A stretch of 64,000 nucleotides of DNA from Flavobacteriales bacterium (GCA_030584065.1 CP129489.1:3446235-3510234); one strand, 5' to 3'; shown: positions 19,509-28,102, counted from the first letter of the stretch. Notes: a model not told the origin generated them from the letters alone. A program made the numbers and translations.

Positions 19509-20780
19509 TCACACGATCATGCCGGCGGCCACCGTTTCGTTGGTGGCCTCGTCGATGAGGATGAGGCTGCCGGTGTAGCGGTTGCGCTGGTACTTGTCGA
19601 AGTGCAGGGGCACCGTTGTGCGGAGCTGGACCCGGCCGATGTCGTTCATGCGGATGGTGTTGTCCTCCGCCTTGTGCAGGGTGCTGATGTCCATCTTGTA
19701 CTTCACCTCCTTCACCATGCACCGTGCATCGCGGCCGGTGTGCTTGAGGGCGTACTTGCCGCCGGGCTGGAGCGGGCGCTCGTTGAACCAGCACAGCATC
19801 ACGTCCACGTCCTGGCTGCTCTCGGGCACATTGTTCGGGCTCACCAGCATGTCGCCGCGGCTGATGTCGATCTCGTCGTTCAGCGCGATCACCGCGCTCT
19901 GCGGCGCGAAGCATTCCTCCACCTCGCGCTCGCCGATGTGGATGCTCTTGATGGCGCTCTGGAATCCGCTCGGAAGCACCTGGATCGGGTCGCCCTTGCG
20001 GAAGACGCCTCCGGCCACGCGCCCGGCGAAACCGCGGAAGTCATGCCACTCATCGGTCATGGGCCGCACCACGTATTGCACGGGGAAGCGGCGATCGATG
20101 TGGTTGAGGTCGCCGGCGATGTGGACGTTCTCCAGCAGGTACATGAGCGTGGGGCCCTGGTACCACGGCATGTTCGTGCTGCGCTCCACTACGTTGTCGC
20201 CCTTCAGCGCGCTGATGGGGATGTAGCGGATGTCGCGCACCTCCAGCTTGCTGCTGAAGTCCTCCAGTTCCTTCTGGATGCGGGTGAAAGTGGCCTCGTC
20301 GTAGTCAACCAGGTCCATCTTGTTGATGCAGAACACCACGTGCGGGATGCCGAGCAGCGAGGCGATGAAGCTGTGGCGACAGGTCTGCTCCAGGATGCCC
20401 TTGCGCGCGTCCACGAGGATGATCGCCAGGTTGGCCGTGCTGGCGCCCGTGACCATGTTGCGTGTGTACTGGATGTGGCCCGGCGTATCGGCGATGATGA
20501 ACTTCCGCTTGGGCGTGGCGAAGTAGCGGTAGGCCACATCGATGGTGATGCCCTGTTCGCGCTCGGCGCGGAGCCCGTCCGTGAGCAGCGACAGGTCCAC
20601 CTCGCCGCTGCCGCGCTTGGCGCTCGCGCGCTCCACCGCCTCCAGCTGGTCCTCGAAGATCTGCTTGGTGTCGTAGAGCAGGCGCCCGATCAGGGTGCTC
20701 TTGCCGTCGTCCACGCTGCCCGCCGTGGTGAAGCGGAGCAGGTCCATGTCCAGGTAGCCGTGGGTCGAACTGTCTTTCAT
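19509..20780 (-). CDS. cysN: Sulfate adenylyltransferase subunit 1 (GTPase)
   Basis: 423 residues. Translation-factor-like GTPase with P-loop GSVDDGKST, switch region EQGITIDVAYRYF, DTPGHIQYTRNM and NKMDLVD, followed by two beta-barrel domains. With CysD it makes adenylylsulfate (APS) from ATP and sulfate, driven by GTP. No APS kinase domain is fused; cysC is a separate gene upstream in the same operon. 31 nt of short TCTGATC repeats separate it from cysD. Confidence 0.96.
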   Translation of the reverse strand: MKDSSTHGYLDMDLLRFTTAGSVDDGKSTLIGRLLYDTKQIFEDQLEAVERASAKRGSGEVDLSLLTDGLRAEREQGITIDVAYRYFATPKRKFIIADTPGHIQYTRNMVTGASTANLAIILVDARKGILEQTCRHSFIASLLGIPHVVFCINKMDLVDYDEATFTRIQKELEDFSSKLEVRDIRYIPISALKGDNVVERSTNMPWYQGPTLMYLLENVHIAGDLNHIDRRFPVQYVVRPMTDEWHDFRGFAGRVAGGVFRKGDPIQVLPSGFQSAIKSIHIGEREVEECFAPQSAVIALNDEIDISRGDMLVSPNNVPESSQDVDVMLCWFNERPLQPGGKYALKHTGRDARCMVKEVKYKMDISTLHKAEDNTIRMNDIGRVQLRTTVPLHFDKYQRNRYTGSLILIDEATNETVAAGMIV

Positions 20781-20811
20781 TATCTGATCATCTCATTCTC
20801 TGATCATCTGA
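20781..20811. repeat. Short TCTGATC repeats between cysD and cysN
   Basis: The 31-nt spacer consists largely of copies of TCTGATC / CTGATCA. A similar run occurs at 54103-54122 upstream of metH. Role unknown. Confidence 0.5.
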
Positions 20812-21717
20812 TCAGAAGTATCCCTCTTTCTTCCTGTCCTCCATCGCGGCCTCGCTCCGCTTGTCGTCCATGCGGCTGCCGCGTTCGGTCACGCGCGAAG
20901 AGGCTACTTCCTCGATGATCTCCTCCAGCGTGCTCGCCGGCGAGTCCACCGCGCCGGTGCAGCTCATGTCGCCGATGGTGCGGAAGCGCACGCGCTTCCT
21001 ATAGGGCTTCTCCTCGGGCTTCAGGCGCATGAAGGAGCTGTTGGCGTAGATCACGCCGTCGCGGTCGAACACCTCGCGCTCGTGGCTGAAGTAGATGCTG
21101 GGGATGGGGATCTTCTCCAGCAGGATGTACTGCCACACGTCCATCTCCGTCCAGTTGCTGATGGGGAACGCGCGGAAGTGCTCGCCGGGGCGCTTTTTGC
21201 CGTTGTACAGGTTCCACAGCTCGGGCCGCTGGTTCTTGGGGTCCCACTGGCCGAACTCGTCGCGGTGGCTGAAGACGCGCTCCTTCGCACGGGCCTTCTC
21301 CTCGTCGCGACGTCCGCCACCGATGGCGCAGTCGATCTTGTGCTTCTCGATGGTGTCGAGCAGGGTCACCGTCTGCAGCTTGTTGCGGCTGGCGTAGTAG
21401 CCGGTCTCCTCCTGTACGCGGCCGGTGTCGATGCTCTCCTGCACGCTGCCCACGATCAGCTTCGCGCCGTGCTCCTTCACGAGGTCATCGCGGAAGGTCA
21501 TCGTCTCCTCGAAGTTGTGGCCGGTGTCCACGTGCACGAGGGGGAAGGGCACCCTGGCGGGGAAGAAGGCCTTCCGGGCCAGGTGGAAGCACACGATGCT
21601 GTCCTTGCCGCCGCTGAAGAGCAGGGCCGGGTTCTCGAATTGCGCGGCCACCTCGCGCAGGATGTGCATGCTCTCGCTCTCGAGCTCCTTCAGGTGGGTC
21701 AGTCGGTAGGAATGCAT
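20812..21717 (-). CDS. cysD: Sulfate adenylyltransferase subunit 2
   Basis: 301 residues, the expected length. PP-loop ATP pyrophosphatase motif LLFSGGKDSIVCFHLA near residue 35, then VPFPLVHVDTGHNFEETM, the AIGGGRRDEEKARAKERVFS motif and the conserved C-terminal FRTIGDMSCTGAVDSPAST. It catalyses the first step of sulfate activation as a complex with CysN. Encoded directly upstream of cysN and downstream of cysC; together with cysQ at 38 kb this covers much of the activated-sulfate pathway. Confidence 0.97.
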   Translation of the reverse strand: MHSYRLTHLKELESESMHILREVAAQFENPALLFSGGKDSIVCFHLARKAFFPARVPFPLVHVDTGHNFEETMTFRDDLVKEHGAKLIVGSVQESIDTGRVQEETGYYASRNKLQTVTLLDTIEKHKIDCAIGGGRRDEEKARAKERVFSHRDEFGQWDPKNQRPELWNLYNGKKRPGEHFRAFPISNWTEMDVWQYILLEKIPIPSIYFSHEREVFDRDGVIYANSSFMRLKPEEKPYRKRVRFRTIGDMSCTGAVDSPASTLEEIIEEVASSRVTERGSRMDDKRSEAAMEDRKKEGYF

Positions 21718-21729
21718 GGTCGGTTCTAT

Positions 21730-21815
21730 TTCACCACAGAGGCACGGAGGTCACAGAGAAATGCGAAAGTGGCCTGAGCGGAATGGCCTCTGTGCCCTCT
21801 GTGTCTCTGTGGTGA
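21730..21815. repeat. Imperfect palindromic CACAGAG/CTCTGTG repeat
   Basis: Two arms of about 30 nt (21731-21759 and 21787-21814) are imperfect inverted copies: the left runs TCACCACAGAGGCACGGAGG, the right CCTCTGTGTCTCTGTGGTGA. Repeats of this wording are scattered through many bacterial genomes and generate spurious peptides of the type SPQRHGGHRE. It can fold into a long hairpin between cysC and cysD on the minus strand, and may act as a REP-like element. Confidence 0.75.
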
Positions 21816-21825
21816 GCGCATTTGA

Positions 21826-22437
21826 TCAACTGCGTTGCACACGCGGCAGGATGAAGTTCAACAGTTCGGTGGTGCTCGCCTCCTCACTGCGCCCTTGGGT
21901 GGCGATTCGGATGGCGGGTGTGGGCGGTGCCTCGAACGGCGCACTGATGCCCGTGAAGTCCTTCACCTCACCGGCGCGGGCCTTCGCGTAGAGCCCTTTC
22001 ACATCGCGGCGCTCGCACTCCTCCAGCGGGGTGTCCACGAACGCCTCCAAGAAGTCATCCGCACCGATGATGGCCTTCGCCTGCTCACGGATAGCGATGG
22101 TGGGGGAGACGAAGCAGCTGATCACCACGGCGCCGTTCTGCGCGAACAGCTTGGCCACTTCCGCAATGCGCCGGATATTCTCCGTGCGGTCGGCCTCCGA
22201 GAAGCCCAGGTTGTTGTTGATGCCCGTACGCACGTTATCGCCGTCGAGCACTACGGCGTAGCGTCCGCGCTCGTGCAGCGCGCGTTCCAGGCCGATGGCG
22301 ATGGTGCTCTTGCCGCTGCCGCTCAGGCCGGTCAACCATACCACGCAACCGCGCTGGCCCAGCAGGGTCTCCTTGGCGGACCGTTCCAGCAGGCGGTGCT
22401 GGATGGGGTGGATGTGGGCGGGGGCGGCCATCGGCAT
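21826..22437 (-). CDS. cysC: Adenylylsulfate kinase
   Basis: 203 residues. P-loop [29 protein letters not shown] (substrate loop), [15 protein letters not shown] and the C-terminal [10 protein letters not shown]. It phosphorylates APS to PAPS using ATP. Probable first gene of the minus-strand operon cysC-cysD-cysN. ATG 22437 chosen because a TACCTTCG promoter element ends 8 nt upstream; ATG 22431 is possible. Confidence 0.96.
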   Translation of the reverse strand: MPMAAPAHIHPIQHRLLERSAKETLLGQRGCVVWLTGLSGSGKSTIAIGLERALHERGRYAVVLDGDNVRTGINNNLGFSEADRTENIRRIAEVAKLFAQNGAVVISCFVSPTIAIREQAKAIIGADDFLEAFVDTPLEECERRDVKGLYAKARAGEVKDFTGISAPFEAPPTPAIRIATQGRSEEASTTELLNFILPRVQRS

Positions 22438-22445
22438 TCGGGCCG

Positions 22446-22453
22446 CGAAGGTA
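22446..22453 (-). promoter_or_regulatory. Bacteroidota -7 element for cysCDN
   Basis: Reverse strand TACCTTCG, 8 nt before the cysC start, implying a very short leader. Confidence 0.5.
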
Positions 22454-22507
22454 CTGACTTCCAAGGCGCTGGCAGGGGTGCTCGGCACGATGGCGCAGGC
22501 ATCCGGC

Positions 22508-22515
22508 TATCTTTG
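22508..22515 (+). promoter_or_regulatory. Bacteroidota -7 element for deoC
   Basis: Perfect TATCTTTG with 6 nt to the ATG, implying a leaderless or nearly leaderless transcript. Confidence 0.55.
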
Positions 22516-22521
22516 GCGGGC

Positions 22522-23448
22522 ATGGCAATCGCAACCCGTTCCCGCACTGCCCCGGCCCTCGACCTGCGCACGACACCAACGGTGGACCAAGTGGGCATCG
22601 AGGAGCGCGTGGCCCGCATCAAGGCCCGCAGCATCAAGAAGGAAACGAAGGTGCAGGGCATGAAGCTGGCCCTCAGCATGATCGACCTCACCACACTGGA
22701 AGGCGCCGACACACCCCACAAGGTGCAGCAGCTCTGCTACAAGGCCATGCATCTGCACGACCAGCTCCCCGGCCTGCCCACGGTGGCCGCGGTGTGCGTG
22801 TATCCCTCCCTGGTAAAGGTGGCGAAGAAGGCCCTCGGGGAGAGTGGGGTTAAGGTGGCCTCCGTGTCCACCGCGTTCCCCAGTGGCCAGGCCCCACGCA
22901 ACGTGAAGATCGCCGACACCCGGTTCGCCGTGAGCGAAGGCGCCGACGAGATCGACATGGTGATCAGCCGGGGGCGCTTCCACAACGGCGAATACGGCTT
23001 CGTGTTCGACGAGATCGCGGCCATCAAGGAAGCCTGTGGCGAGGCCCGTCTGAAGGTGATTCTGGAGACCGGCGAGCTGGGCACCTACGACAAGGTGCGC
23101 CTGGCCAGCGACATCGCCATCGCGGCCGGCGCCGACTTCATCAAGACCAGCACCGGCAAGATCAACCCCGCCGCCACCATGGAGGTGACATTGGTGATGC
23201 TGCATGCCATCCGCGACCACTACCTGCGCACCGGGCGGATGATCGCCATGAAGCCCGCCGGCGGCATCCGCAAGAGCAAGGAGGCCCTCCACTACCTGAT
23301 GATGGTGAAGGAGGAGCTCGGCCCCGAGTGGCTCGATCCGCACTGGTTCCGCTTCGGCGCCAGCAGCCTGGCCAACGACATCCTGATGCAGCTGCAGAAG
23401 GAGGCCGACGGGCACTACCAGAGCGCGGACTACTTCAGTATGGATTAG
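22522..23448 (+). CDS. deoC: Deoxyribose-phosphate aldolase
   Basis: 308 residues, long form. Class I aldolase features: DLTTLEGADT near the N-terminus, AAVCVYPSLV, ASVSTAFPSGQ, EIDMVISRGRF, the Schiff-base lysine in GADFIKTSTGKIN, and MAMKPAGGIRKSKEAL-like text near residue 245. It splits deoxyribose-5-phosphate to acetaldehyde and glyceraldehyde-3-phosphate. In many Bacteroidota deoC is followed by two aldehyde dehydrogenase genes that could oxidise the acetaldehyde; here those genes lie at 28.2 and 36.5 kb, separated by accessory DNA. Confidence 0.96.
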   Translation: MAIATRSRTAPALDLRTTPTVDQVGIEERVARIKARSIKKETKVQGMKLALSMIDLTTLEGADTPHKVQQLCYKAMHLHDQLPGLPTVAAVCVYPSLVKVAKKALGESGVKVASVSTAFPSGQAPRNVKIADTRFAVSEGADEIDMVISRGRFHNGEYGFVFDEIAAIKEACGEARLKVILETGELGTYDKVRLASDIAIAAGADFIKTSTGKINPAATMEVTLVMLHAIRDHYLRTGRMIAMKPAGGIRKSKEALHYLMMVKEELGPEWLDPHWFRFGASSLANDILMQLQKEADGHYQSADYFSMD

Positions 23449-23544
23449 GCTGGCGCCAACCGCCCGCTGTTCACATCCCGGCAGCTTCCCCGATGGGAGA
23501 TCAGGGAACCACTGATACGTTCGCTCTCTACCGATCACCCCATC

Positions 23545-24759
23545 ATGAGGACACGCTCCGCACTCATTGCCTTTTCCTTCGCCGCCGCTGCCACCGCCCA
23601 ATGGGCCCAGGTGAACGATGGCATCGCCAGCCTGGCCAATGGCGCCTACACCCTTGGCGCCTCCGACAGCCATGTCTTCGCCAAGACGCTGACGGCACTC
23701 TACCGCAGCGCCGATAACGGCGACAACTGGGAGGAGATCGATCCGCCCATCGCGAACAACACCACCGAGTGCGGCATCTTCTTCAACGGCCGCTACTTCG
23801 CCGGGCTGAATGCCGCCACCGCCTGCATCCACTACACCGACGACAACGGCGACAGCTGGACCGAGGCACCGGGAGCGCCCACGGCCACCGTGGTGCGCGG
23901 CTTCCTGGCATACGGCGGGGCGCTTTATGCATACACCAGCAGCGCCGGCATCTACCGCACCATTGACGGCACCAATTGGGCGGCCGTGAACAACGGCCTC
24001 ACAAGCCTGAATGTGATCGGCATGAGCGCTGCCGGGCCATACTTCCTCGCGGCCACCATCGGCGGCGGCGTCTTCCGCACCATCAATGCCGCCTCATGGA
24101 CCCAGGCCACGGGCATCGCCCCCGGCGATCTGAACGGTGAGAACACCTGGGGCATGGGGAACTTCCAGTACTACACGGCCCAAGGCGGGGCGATCTACCG
24201 CTCGGCGGACTTCGGCTCTTCCTACACCGCATGGACCGCACCGGCGCAGTTCGGCCTCGGCCTGCTTGAGGTGAAGCGCTTCGGCACAAGCCTGTACATA
24301 GAGTCGCGCCATTTCGCAGGGGGTGGCCTGCGCGACAGCCTGTACCGCTCCACGAACGAGGGCGCCAGCTGGGTGAACATCACCGGCAACCTCAATGCCG
24401 CCGACCTCAACGGCAGCGGCATCCTTCAGCACGACGGCTATGTGTTCATCGGGTATAACATGATCTCTCCGGGACAGGGGATCTACCGGTACGCATTGTC
24501 CACGGGCATGTACGAAGCGGATGGGGTGTTTCAGCCACGCGCCTTCCCGAATCCCACCGCTGACCGCGTCACGGTCCAGATGCCGCCGCAGGCTATGGGC
24601 GCCCCATACCGCGTGCTGGGGATCACCGGCGCCGAGGTGCTGCGCGGGCAGGTTGTTGGCACGCCATGGCAGCTGGACCTGTCCGGACTCCCCGCCGGCA
24701 GCTACATGCTGCATGTGGATGGCGCGGAGGTGATGCCGGTGCGCTTGGTGAAGCGCTGA
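23545..24759 (+). CDS. T9SS-sorted protein with BNR/Asp-box propeller
   Basis: 404 residues. Signal peptide (MRTRSALIAFSFAAAATA), then repeated Asp-box-like motifs SADNGDNWEE, TDDNGDSWTE, TIDGTNWAA, STNEGASWVN spaced as in a sialidase/photosystem-stability-factor type beta-propeller, and a C-terminal type A sorting domain (AFPNPTADRVTVQM ... LPAGSYMLHVDG). Catalytic residues of sialidases are not evident, so an enzymatic role is not claimed. Secreted by the type IX system. Lies in the accessory block after deoC. Confidence 0.85.
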   Translation: MRTRSALIAFSFAAAATAQWAQVNDGIASLANGAYTLGASDSHVFAKTLTALYRSADNGDNWEEIDPPIANNTTECGIFFNGRYFAGLNAATACIHYTDDNGDSWTEAPGAPTATVVRGFLAYGGALYAYTSSAGIYRTIDGTNWAAVNNGLTSLNVIGMSAAGPYFLAATIGGGVFRTINAASWTQATGIAPGDLNGENTWGMGNFQYYTAQGGAIYRSADFGSSYTAWTAPAQFGLGLLEVKRFGTSLYIESRHFAGGGLRDSLYRSTNEGASWVNITGNLNAADLNGSGILQHDGYVFIGYNMISPGQGIYRYALSTGMYEADGVFQPRAFPNPTADRVTVQMPPQAMGAPYRVLGITGAEVLRGQVVGTPWQLDLSGLPAGSYMLHVDGAEVMPVRLVKR

Positions 24760-24788
24760 CCCGTTCACTGGCCTGTGACGCGTGGTCC

Positions 24789-24796
24789 TACCTTGG
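24789..24796 (+). promoter_or_regulatory. Bacteroidota -7 element for DinB gene
   Basis: TACCTTGG with 4 nt to the ATG at 24801. Confidence 0.45.
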
Positions 24797-24800
24797 CGGT

Positions 24801-25286
24801 ATGATCACCTCCGATGTGTTCGTGAAGATGGCGCTCGACGCCTGGACCAGTGAGATCAGGTACACCAACGCGCTGCTGGAGAAGCTCACCGACGAGCAGC
24901 TGATGCAACCGGTGGCCCCCGGCCGCAACCGCGGCATCTACCTCCTCGGCCACCTCACCGCCGTCCACGACCAGATGCTCCCCCTGCTGCGCTTTCAGGA
25001 GACGATCCATCCAGCGCTGTACAAACCCTTCCACGATGAACCGGACGGTGCCGTGGCCGACCTTCCGCCCATCGCCCAGCTACGCGCCCAGTGGAAGGAG
25101 GTGAGCGAGACCTTGCTGAAGCACATGGCGGGCCTTGCTCCGGAGGAGTGGTTCACGCGCCACGCCAACATTGCCGAGGCCGACTTCCCCAAGGAGCCGC
25201 ACCGCAACCGCCTGAACGTGGTGATCAGCCGCACGAACCACCTGGCCTACCACCGGGGGCAGCTGGCGTTGCTGGGCAGCAAGTAG
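24801..25286 (+). CDS. DinB-superfamily metal-dependent protein
   Basis: 161 residues forming a four-helix bundle of the DinB/YfiT type. Candidate metal ligands are the histidines in GHLTAVHDQML (residues ~52-58) and in NHLAYHRGQL near the C-terminus. Members are thiol-dependent transferases or of unknown function. The longer frame upstream (from 24666) overlaps the preceding gene and a promoter element, so ATG 24801 is preferred. Confidence 0.85.
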   Translation: MITSDVFVKMALDAWTSEIRYTNALLEKLTDEQLMQPVAPGRNRGIYLLGHLTAVHDQMLPLLRFQETIHPALYKPFHDEPDGAVADLPPIAQLRAQWKEVSETLLKHMAGLAPEEWFTRHANIAEADFPKEPHRNRLNVVISRTNHLAYHRGQLALLGSK

Positions 25287-25362
25287 GATCCACCTCGGGA
25301 GCCAAGGACCACGGCTGCGGCCATTATTCCGCCCGAATGCACAGCAGTGACCTGGAGAGGTT

Positions 25363-25698
25363 CTAACCCACTGCCGGCAATTCGTCCAAAAGCACCTTGA
25401 GTTCCCGCGCTGTGATCGTGCCTTGTTCCGACTTGTCATAGATCGTCAGCAGTTCAACGCGTTTATGCACGTGGATCACGCAGGTGATCACACGCGCGCC
25501 ACCCGACTTTCCGCCGCCTTTGGACTTGATCGATAGCCGGACCTTGAAACAGCGCTTGCCGATCGGTGTGCCCTGTTCCGGATCACGTTCGAGCAGGCTC
25601 ACCAATTGCAGAAGCTCCGCCTTCAGCGAGGCGTACTTCTTCACCAACCGCTTTGCCTTCTTCTGGAAGGTGGGCGATACACCGACCTTATAGCTCAT
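25363..25698 (-). CDS. RelE/ParE-like toxin, copy A
   Basis: 111 residues, basic. Core text CFKVRLSIKSKGGGKSGGARVITCVI, then VELLTIYDKSEQGTI, typical of a RelE/HigB-superfamily toxin that would act as a ribosome-dependent mRNase. It overlaps the upstream antitoxin gene by 11 nt. A clear paralogue with the same overlap lies at 33858-34187. Toxicity is inferred from family and arrangement. Confidence 0.8.
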   Translation of the reverse strand: MSYKVGVSPTFQKKAKRLVKKYASLKAELLQLVSLLERDPEQGTPIGKRCFKVRLSIKSKGGGKSGGARVITCVIHVHKRVELLTIYDKSEQGTITARELKVLLDELPAVG

Positions 25699-25948
25699 TC
25701 AGGAATGCGCGTGCCGACCGGAACTTGCTTTTGCCGGCCATGTGGTCATTGACCTCCTTCAGTGCCTGGCGCAGTTCCGCCACGAACTTCTTTTCCCTGG
25801 TGGTAAGCGCACGCCTGATCCCTGCCGTGCCCTTCCGACGCTGGCTGGCTTCCGCGCGCTCCACCTCCACGCCACCGATCTTCAGCAGCAACTCGGCCAC
25901 CTCCTTCTCCTTCTTCGGGTCGTGGATATCGATGATCAGACGCGTCAT
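25688..25948 (-). CDS. Antitoxin partner, copy A
   Basis: 86 residues starting MTRLIIDIHDPKKEKEVAELLLKIGGVEVER, with a C-terminal helix TTREKKFVAELRQALKEVNDHMAGK and ending SARAFLNEL. The same design occurs in the second pair at 34177-34467 (DPRKEK...GVEVRR...EEKFVKGL...EMDEHIAGK). Antitoxin role inferred from its position upstream of, and 11-nt overlap with, a RelE-like toxin. The short beta-strand start suggests a ribbon-type dimerisation region, but no classical DNA-binding motif is obvious. TATATTCG at 25956-25963 (reverse) may be its promoter. Confidence 0.7.
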   Translation of the reverse strand: MTRLIIDIHDPKKEKEVAELLLKIGGVEVERAEASQRRKGTAGIRRALTTREKKFVAELRQALKEVNDHMAGKSKFRSARAFLNEL

Positions 25949-26020
25949 GATGATACGAATATACGTCGTCCGCGCTCCTACCTTCGCTCACCGCCTTCGC
26001 CGTTCCGGCTTCGGCGCACG

Positions 26021-26138
26021 CACCATCGATCCCGCCAACGCGCAGAACCTCGCGCGCATCGCCGAGGCCGGTGAGGCCGATGTGGACGCCGCCGTGAAGG
26101 CCGCCCGCGAAGCTTACGACACCGTGTGGAGCAAGAGG
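26021..26138 (+). pseudogene. Fragment of an aldehyde dehydrogenase gene
   Basis: About 118 nt are roughly 89% identical (13 differences by eye) to 28324-28441 inside the intact aldehyde dehydrogenase gene. The fragment encodes IDPANAQNLARIAEAGEADV...AAREAYDTVWSK, corresponding to residues ~47-85 of the 485-aa enzyme. Neither start nor catalytic part is present, and the frame ends at a TAG at 26166-26168. It is a remnant of a duplicated or displaced copy, 2.3 kb upstream of the intact gene. Confidence 0.85.
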
Positions 26139-26316
26139 AACAACACGGCAAGCAGGATCATGGCATAGGGGGACAAGCCTTGTGTTGGCTGAACGTCCGT
26201 TTGGATCTTGCACATCGCTGACGGATCGCACACCGCGAATTCCGGGAGGTACTAACAAAGGTTCTATTGCGATGCGGTCCTTGAGGCAGTTGCTTTGGCC
26301 CAGGAACAAACACTCC

Positions 26317-28047
26317 ATGCGCAGACATCTTACCCTATCCTTGGCGAGCGTCATCGTCCTCAGTGGTGCCTTCGGGCAGACCCCAACACCCGCTGGTGTC
26401 TTCGGCACCAATGGCTGCGCGGACATCGACATACTGCCCACACAGACGTCATTCCTTAAGAGCCACGCACTTCAGCCCGACGGAAAATTGCTGCTGGCAG
26501 GCTGGGGCGGAAATGGATTCCCCTTCGTTGCATGCATGGCACGGATCGATACGGCCTGCGGAGAGCTCGACCCCACCTTCGGGCAGAACGGTGTGCTCAC
26601 GCATCATTTCGAGCAACGAACCATCTGCAATAGTATTGCGCTGCAGGCCGATGGCAAGATCGTGGGCGCCGGGTTGATCGCCGCCAGTAACGGGGGGTCC
26701 GGTCAGTTCCCCGGCGTGTGGCGCTACAATGCCGACGGCTCTGTGGATAGTACCTTCAACGGAACCGGCTATAACAACACAGCGTTCTCCTCAGGCTTTC
26801 CCCCGGGCGAGGCAGAGGAGGTCTTCATCGATGCGGACGGCCGGATCCTGGCGGCCATCCTGGGCTATTCTCAGCTGGGCGTGTTCCGCTATACGACCGA
26901 TGGCGTGTTGGATACCAGCTACTCGGTCGATGGGCGTGCCGAAATGTCCGTGGGCTACACCCCGTTCACCGATAACCTGGGCGCGGTGATGGACCCCGAT
27001 GGATCGGTGACTCTTGCGGCCTTGGTGGGCACGAGTCCCTCTCCCCCGTACTTCATCGCTCTGGCCCGTTTCCTTCCGGATGGGCAGCCCGACACGGCAT
27101 TCGGGGTGAACGGCCTGGCCGAACACCCCACCGTGATCGCGACCCAAGGCCAGGCGGATGGCTTCAAAGACTGGAGCATCGTGCGTCGCCCAGGGGGCGG
27201 TTACCTGGTGGGCTATGGTGTGCAACTCGGTGTCACCAGCCCCAGTGTTGCGGCGTTCATGGAGGACGGCGCCATCGATCAGTCATTCGGCACCGATGGC
27301 ATCTACCACTTCACCGATGAGAATGCAGCAGGTAGCGGGCTGTGGATGGAACCCGATGGCAGCGCACTGCTCTTCCTCAGGCACAACTTCAACAGCGGGC
27401 CTGGAGCCATTGTGAAACTGACACCCAATGGTGAGCCGGACCCGAGCTTCGGGAACAATGGCCTGCTGCTGGTCCCCTTCGGCGCACCGCTGGATGGTAG
27501 AGGGTTTGTCCATGGCTTCCGACTGCCCGGCGGCGACCTCATGGCTTACGGTTTCAACAGCAATACGGGACACGGTTCGGTGGTGCGCTTCAGCCTCAAC
27601 GCAGAAGCGAACGCATTGCCCGTGATCTCCTACGATTTTCCGGACCTCATCGTGAGCGGCGGCGGAAGCGCCCAGTGGTTCCTTGATGGGGCTCCCATCA
27701 ACGGCGCCACCGCATCCAACCACACCCCCACACAGAACGGTAACTACACCGTGGAGATGAATTCCTTCGGATGTGTGAACACCTCGCCTCCCTTCCAGTT
27801 CCTGAGCACGGGCCTCAGCGAGTTGCACGATGGCGGCATCGCGGTCCGGCAGGATATGGCAGCCCGTCTGCTGTTCGTGAGCAATGATGGCGCCGCTGTG
27901 CCCTGGCAATTGCTCGATGCCAGCGGGCGTGAAATGCAGCACGGCCTGCTGCGCACGGGTGCGAATGAGCTGTGGCTGTCCAACCTGCGGAGTGGACTTT
28001 ACATGCTGCGTGCAGGACGCCACGTCCACCGCTTCGTGATGCCTTGA
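26317..28047 (+). CDS. Secreted delta-60-repeat protein with C-terminal sorting-like domain
   Basis: 576 residues. Signal peptide MRRHLTLSLASVIVLSGAFGQ, then at least six delta-60 (DUF5122) repeats with the theme L-x-P-D-G-K plus D-x-T-F-G-x-N-G (LDPTFGQNGVL, PDTAFGVNGLAE, DQSFGTDGIY, PDPSFGNNGLLL), an Ig-like segment (GGGSAQWFLDGAPINGAT), and a C-terminal domain (PWQLLDASGREMQ ... LRSGLYMLRAGRHVHRFVMP) resembling a T9SS type A domain without a clear PNP motif. Probable surface or secreted propeller. ATG 26317 begins the signal peptide; earlier ATGs at 26182 and 26272 are less likely. Confidence 0.85.
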   Translation: MRRHLTLSLASVIVLSGAFGQTPTPAGVFGTNGCADIDILPTQTSFLKSHALQPDGKLLLAGWGGNGFPFVACMARIDTACGELDPTFGQNGVLTHHFEQRTICNSIALQADGKIVGAGLIAASNGGSGQFPGVWRYNADGSVDSTFNGTGYNNTAFSSGFPPGEAEEVFIDADGRILAAILGYSQLGVFRYTTDGVLDTSYSVDGRAEMSVGYTPFTDNLGAVMDPDGSVTLAALVGTSPSPPYFIALARFLPDGQPDTAFGVNGLAEHPTVIATQGQADGFKDWSIVRRPGGGYLVGYGVQLGVTSPSVAAFMEDGAIDQSFGTDGIYHFTDENAAGSGLWMEPDGSALLFLRHNFNSGPGAIVKLTPNGEPDPSFGNNGLLLVPFGAPLDGRGFVHGFRLPGGDLMAYGFNSNTGHGSVVRFSLNAEANALPVISYDFPDLIVSGGGSAQWFLDGAPINGATASNHTPTQNGNYTVEMNSFGCVNTSPPFQFLSTGLSELHDGGIAVRQDMAARLLFVSNDGAAVPWQLLDASGREMQHGLLRTGANELWLSNLRSGLYMLRAGRHVHRFVMP

Positions 28048-28064
28048 CCATCGATCCCGGTAGC

Positions 28065-28102
28065 GCATGCCCGTTCGTGACCGGACGGGCATGCCTGCTT
28101 TC
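28065..28102 (+). terminator. Probable terminator hairpin
   Basis: Perfect 10-bp stem GCATGCCCGT / ACGGGCATGC with a 10-nt loop, followed by a weak T-containing tail, 18 nt after the stop of the delta-60 protein. Confidence 0.6.

Noticed and set aside
21716..21991. 91-codon frame beginning SPQRHGGHRE-like
   Set aside because: It is translation of the CACAGAG palindrome, a known source of spurious proteins.
23545..24759. Sialidase function for the Asp-box protein
   Set aside because: Asp-box repeats are present but no arginine triad or catalytic Tyr/Glu pattern could be seen.
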